From the NCBI GenBank assembly GCA_003445035.1, contig DLVV01000343.1, positions 1-16,075 on the forward strand: a stretch of 16,075 nucleotides of DNA, read 5' to 3'. Position 1 is the first letter of the stretch, and each line of letters opens with the position of its first letter. Source of the DNA: Planctomycetaceae bacterium (GTDB lineage: Bacteria > Planctomycetota > Planctomycetia > Planctomycetales > Planctomycetaceae). The position numbers were made by a program, and so were the translations under genes. Shown here piece by piece: positions 14,667 to 16,075 of the stretch. Under the pieces are notes generated by a model. It did no database searches and was not told the DNA's origin. It saw nothing but the letters and a program-made list of their open reading frames with translations.

Positions 14667-15985
14667 GCCGAAGCCTCGAGCCATGTTGAGATCTTGGGGA
14701 AAACCTTGGCAACGGCGGTGTAGGTCGCCATGGCCAACAGGAGAGCGAACCCGGTCCACGCCAAGAGGTTTGAGAACGGTTTGTTGGTGTCCTCGCCCAT
14801 GATGTCCTTCTGGTTGGTCAACCAGATCAAGGCCCACGCTGTCAGAGGAGCCGCAAGGACGGTGACGGCCTGGGCGGCAACGACAGCGGGTACGGGGTCA
14901 AAATCGAGCTTGATAACGAACAGCGCGACACCCATCCCGATCAAAAGAACCGTGACGGTGAGGCCTCGGGTCGCCGGTTGATCGGGCCGACTGCCCAGTC
15001 CGAGCCCGTCGGCGAGAATGAATCCTCCGATCATCGAGTTGACCAGGAAGGAGGAATAGGCCGCTGCAAAAAGCCCAGTGCAAAACAGTGGGCGTCCCCA
15101 CGTACCAAAGAGAGGGGCAAGTTGTGAGGCGACTTCTGTGTAATTCTTCAACGGTTGCCCTCTGAGAACCGCAGCCGCGGTGCACATGATCATTAGTGTA
15201 ATCAAGGCCATCAGAACCGAGCCCACACGAGCGTCGAGAAGGCCGTTGGCTACATCTTTGCGTGTCCATCCCTTTTGCTGAACGAGATAGGTCTGATAGA
15301 ACGCCGCGGTAATGACGAAGGTGGTGCCAACAAGACCCAGGAGAGAGAAGTCGAGAAGGGGAGTTGTGGCGGCCTCTGCGAGTTCCGCTGCCGGAGGGGG
15401 AGCCTGATTGGCGAGTGCAAAACTGAGGTTGAGCGCGAAGGAGATCAGCATCAAACCGACGAAACACATCATCAGCCGTTCCAACGCGCGATACAGGTTT
15501 TTGAAGGCCAACAGGAAGGCTATGGCGAGTGCGTTGAAGGCGACGATCGAGTAATCGAGCAACGGGAGGATCGATTCACGACTGTCGGGCGAAAGCAAAT
15601 CCCGTGAAAGTTCTTTGACCGCCGCGTCAACTCCCAGGTTGTTGCCGAATTGAAACGAGGCGGAGATGAAGAAAGTCCCAATTCCGATCAATACCGCCAG
15701 CGGACGGCCGATCTTTTCGCTCAGGATTTCCAGTGGTGATTGGCTCGACACCGAACCGAGACGTGCACCCATTTGCATGAAAGTCATCATGAACACAACT
15801 GCCACGAGCACGACCCACATCAAAGCGAAACCGTGGGTGGCTCCAACCTGGGAACTCGTGGTGATGCTTCCGGGTCCGATCACGACACACGCGATGATCA
15901 GGCCCGGGCCGACCCTGTGATACCACTTGGCAGTTGAGGCATCGGTAGTGGAAGCAGATGGCGCGACGGGTTGTGAATCACTCAT
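14663..15985 (-). CDS. Nramp-family transporter with non-canonical metal site
   Basis: The 440-aa integral membrane protein has about eleven hydrophobic segments in the Nramp (SLC11/MntH) pattern, starting VGPGLIIACVVIGPGSITTS (25-44). In canonical Mn/Fe transporters the first helix contains DPGN; here the positions read G37-P38-G39-S40. In the sixth helix the canonical GATVMPHN aligns with GTTFVITA (220-227), so the metal-binding Ala and Met become Thr and Val and the following histidine is absent. The substrate is therefore unlikely to be classic Mn2+/Fe2+; another cation such as Mg2+, or something else, is possible. An N-terminal polar tail (1-20) precedes the first helix. The ATG at 15985 has no clear Shine-Dalgarno sequence. 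The gene starts 33 bp after the stop of an upstream gene and its own stop overlaps the CaMKII-like start by 4 bases. The family assignment is good; the substrate is unknown. Confidence 0.88.
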   Translation of the reverse strand: MSDSQPVAPSASTTDASTAKWYHRVGPGLIIACVVIGPGSITTSSQVGATHGFALMWVVLVAVVFMMTFMQMGARLGSVSSQSPLEILSEKIGRPLAVLIGIGTFFISASFQFGNNLGVDAAVKELSRDLLSPDSRESILPLLDYSIVAFNALAIAFLLAFKNLYRALERLMMCFVGLMLISFALNLSFALANQAPPPAAELAEAATTPLLDFSLLGLVGTTFVITAAFYQTYLVQQKGWTRKDVANGLLDARVGSVLMALITLMIMCTAAAVLRGQPLKNYTEVASQLAPLFGTWGRPLFCTGLFAAAYSSFLVNSMIGGFILADGLGLGSRPDQPATRGLTVTVLLIGMGVALFVIKLDFDPVPAVVAAQAVTVLAAPLTAWALIWLTNQKDIMGEDTNKPFSNLLAWTGFALLLAMATYTAVAKVFPKISTWLEASA

Positions 15986-16018
15986 GTGATCGCCAGTTGA
16001 GATGAGGGTGGGTTCGAG

Positions 16019-16075
16019 TCAATCGCCGAATTGGCCAAGAAAATCCATCAGGTTGTCGTCGTCTTTGTCGTCGTC
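16019..16075 (-). CDS. C-terminal end of an acidic protein, partial
   Basis: The minus strand reads 18 codons and a TGA at 16021-16019: DDDKDDDNLMDFLGQFGD. Aspartate-rich tails ending in a short hydrophobic helix are common in planctomycete proteins. The rest of the gene lies beyond the window, so neither function nor frame can be confirmed. It would end 33 bp before the Nramp-like start and could be the first visible gene of that operon. Confidence 0.45.
   Translation of the reverse strand, partial: DDDKDDDNLMDFLGQFGD

Overview
The window looks like an ordinary chromosomal stretch of a GC-rich bacterium, most likely a member of the Planctomycetota (Pirellulales/Planctomycetales-like). The reasons are a secreted DUF1598 protein (a family I know almost only from planctomycetes), an aspartate kinase with four ACT domains, an M81 (MlrC-type) peptidase, frequent GTG starts and many genes without a clear Shine-Dalgarno sequence. 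I see no insertion sequence, phage gene, CRISPR array, tRNA or rRNA. The lineage is an inference from gene content, not from a marker gene.

Left part (1-4661). On the minus strand, scpA (condensin kleisin) is followed after 30 bp by uvrB (excinuclease subunit), which runs off the left edge. Divergent from scpA, with back-to-back promoter-like elements in the shared upstream region, is a malate/lactate dehydrogenase-family oxidoreductase. A small three-helix membrane protein of unknown function follows. It converges on tsaE, the ATPase of the tRNA t6A pathway.

Middle part (4816-12465, plus strand). A tight three-gene unit encodes an MsbA-like ABC exporter, an M81 metallopeptidase and an Fsr-like MFS transporter, with junctions of 1 bp and 0 bp. 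A consensus -35 element overlaps the MFS stop codon and begins a leader of about 340 nt with several hairpins. This leads to a class I glutamine amidotransferase-like (peptidase C26) protein whose nucleophilic cysteine is replaced by glycine. A strong 15-bp hairpin terminator separates it from a 600-aa aspartate kinase with a duplicated pair of ACT domains.

Right part (12462-16075, minus strand). Read in transcription order: the tail of an acidic protein at the right edge, an Nramp-fold transporter lacking the usual metal ligands, a CaMKII association (hub) domain protein whose start overlaps the Nramp stop (ATGA), a degenerate single-domain receiver, and the secreted DUF1598 protein. Spacings are 33, -4, 18 and 57 bp, so this may be one operon. 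It is the least conventional part of the window and the best candidate for an undescribed functional unit. The DUF1598 gene and the aspartate kinase gene converge with overlapping stop codons.
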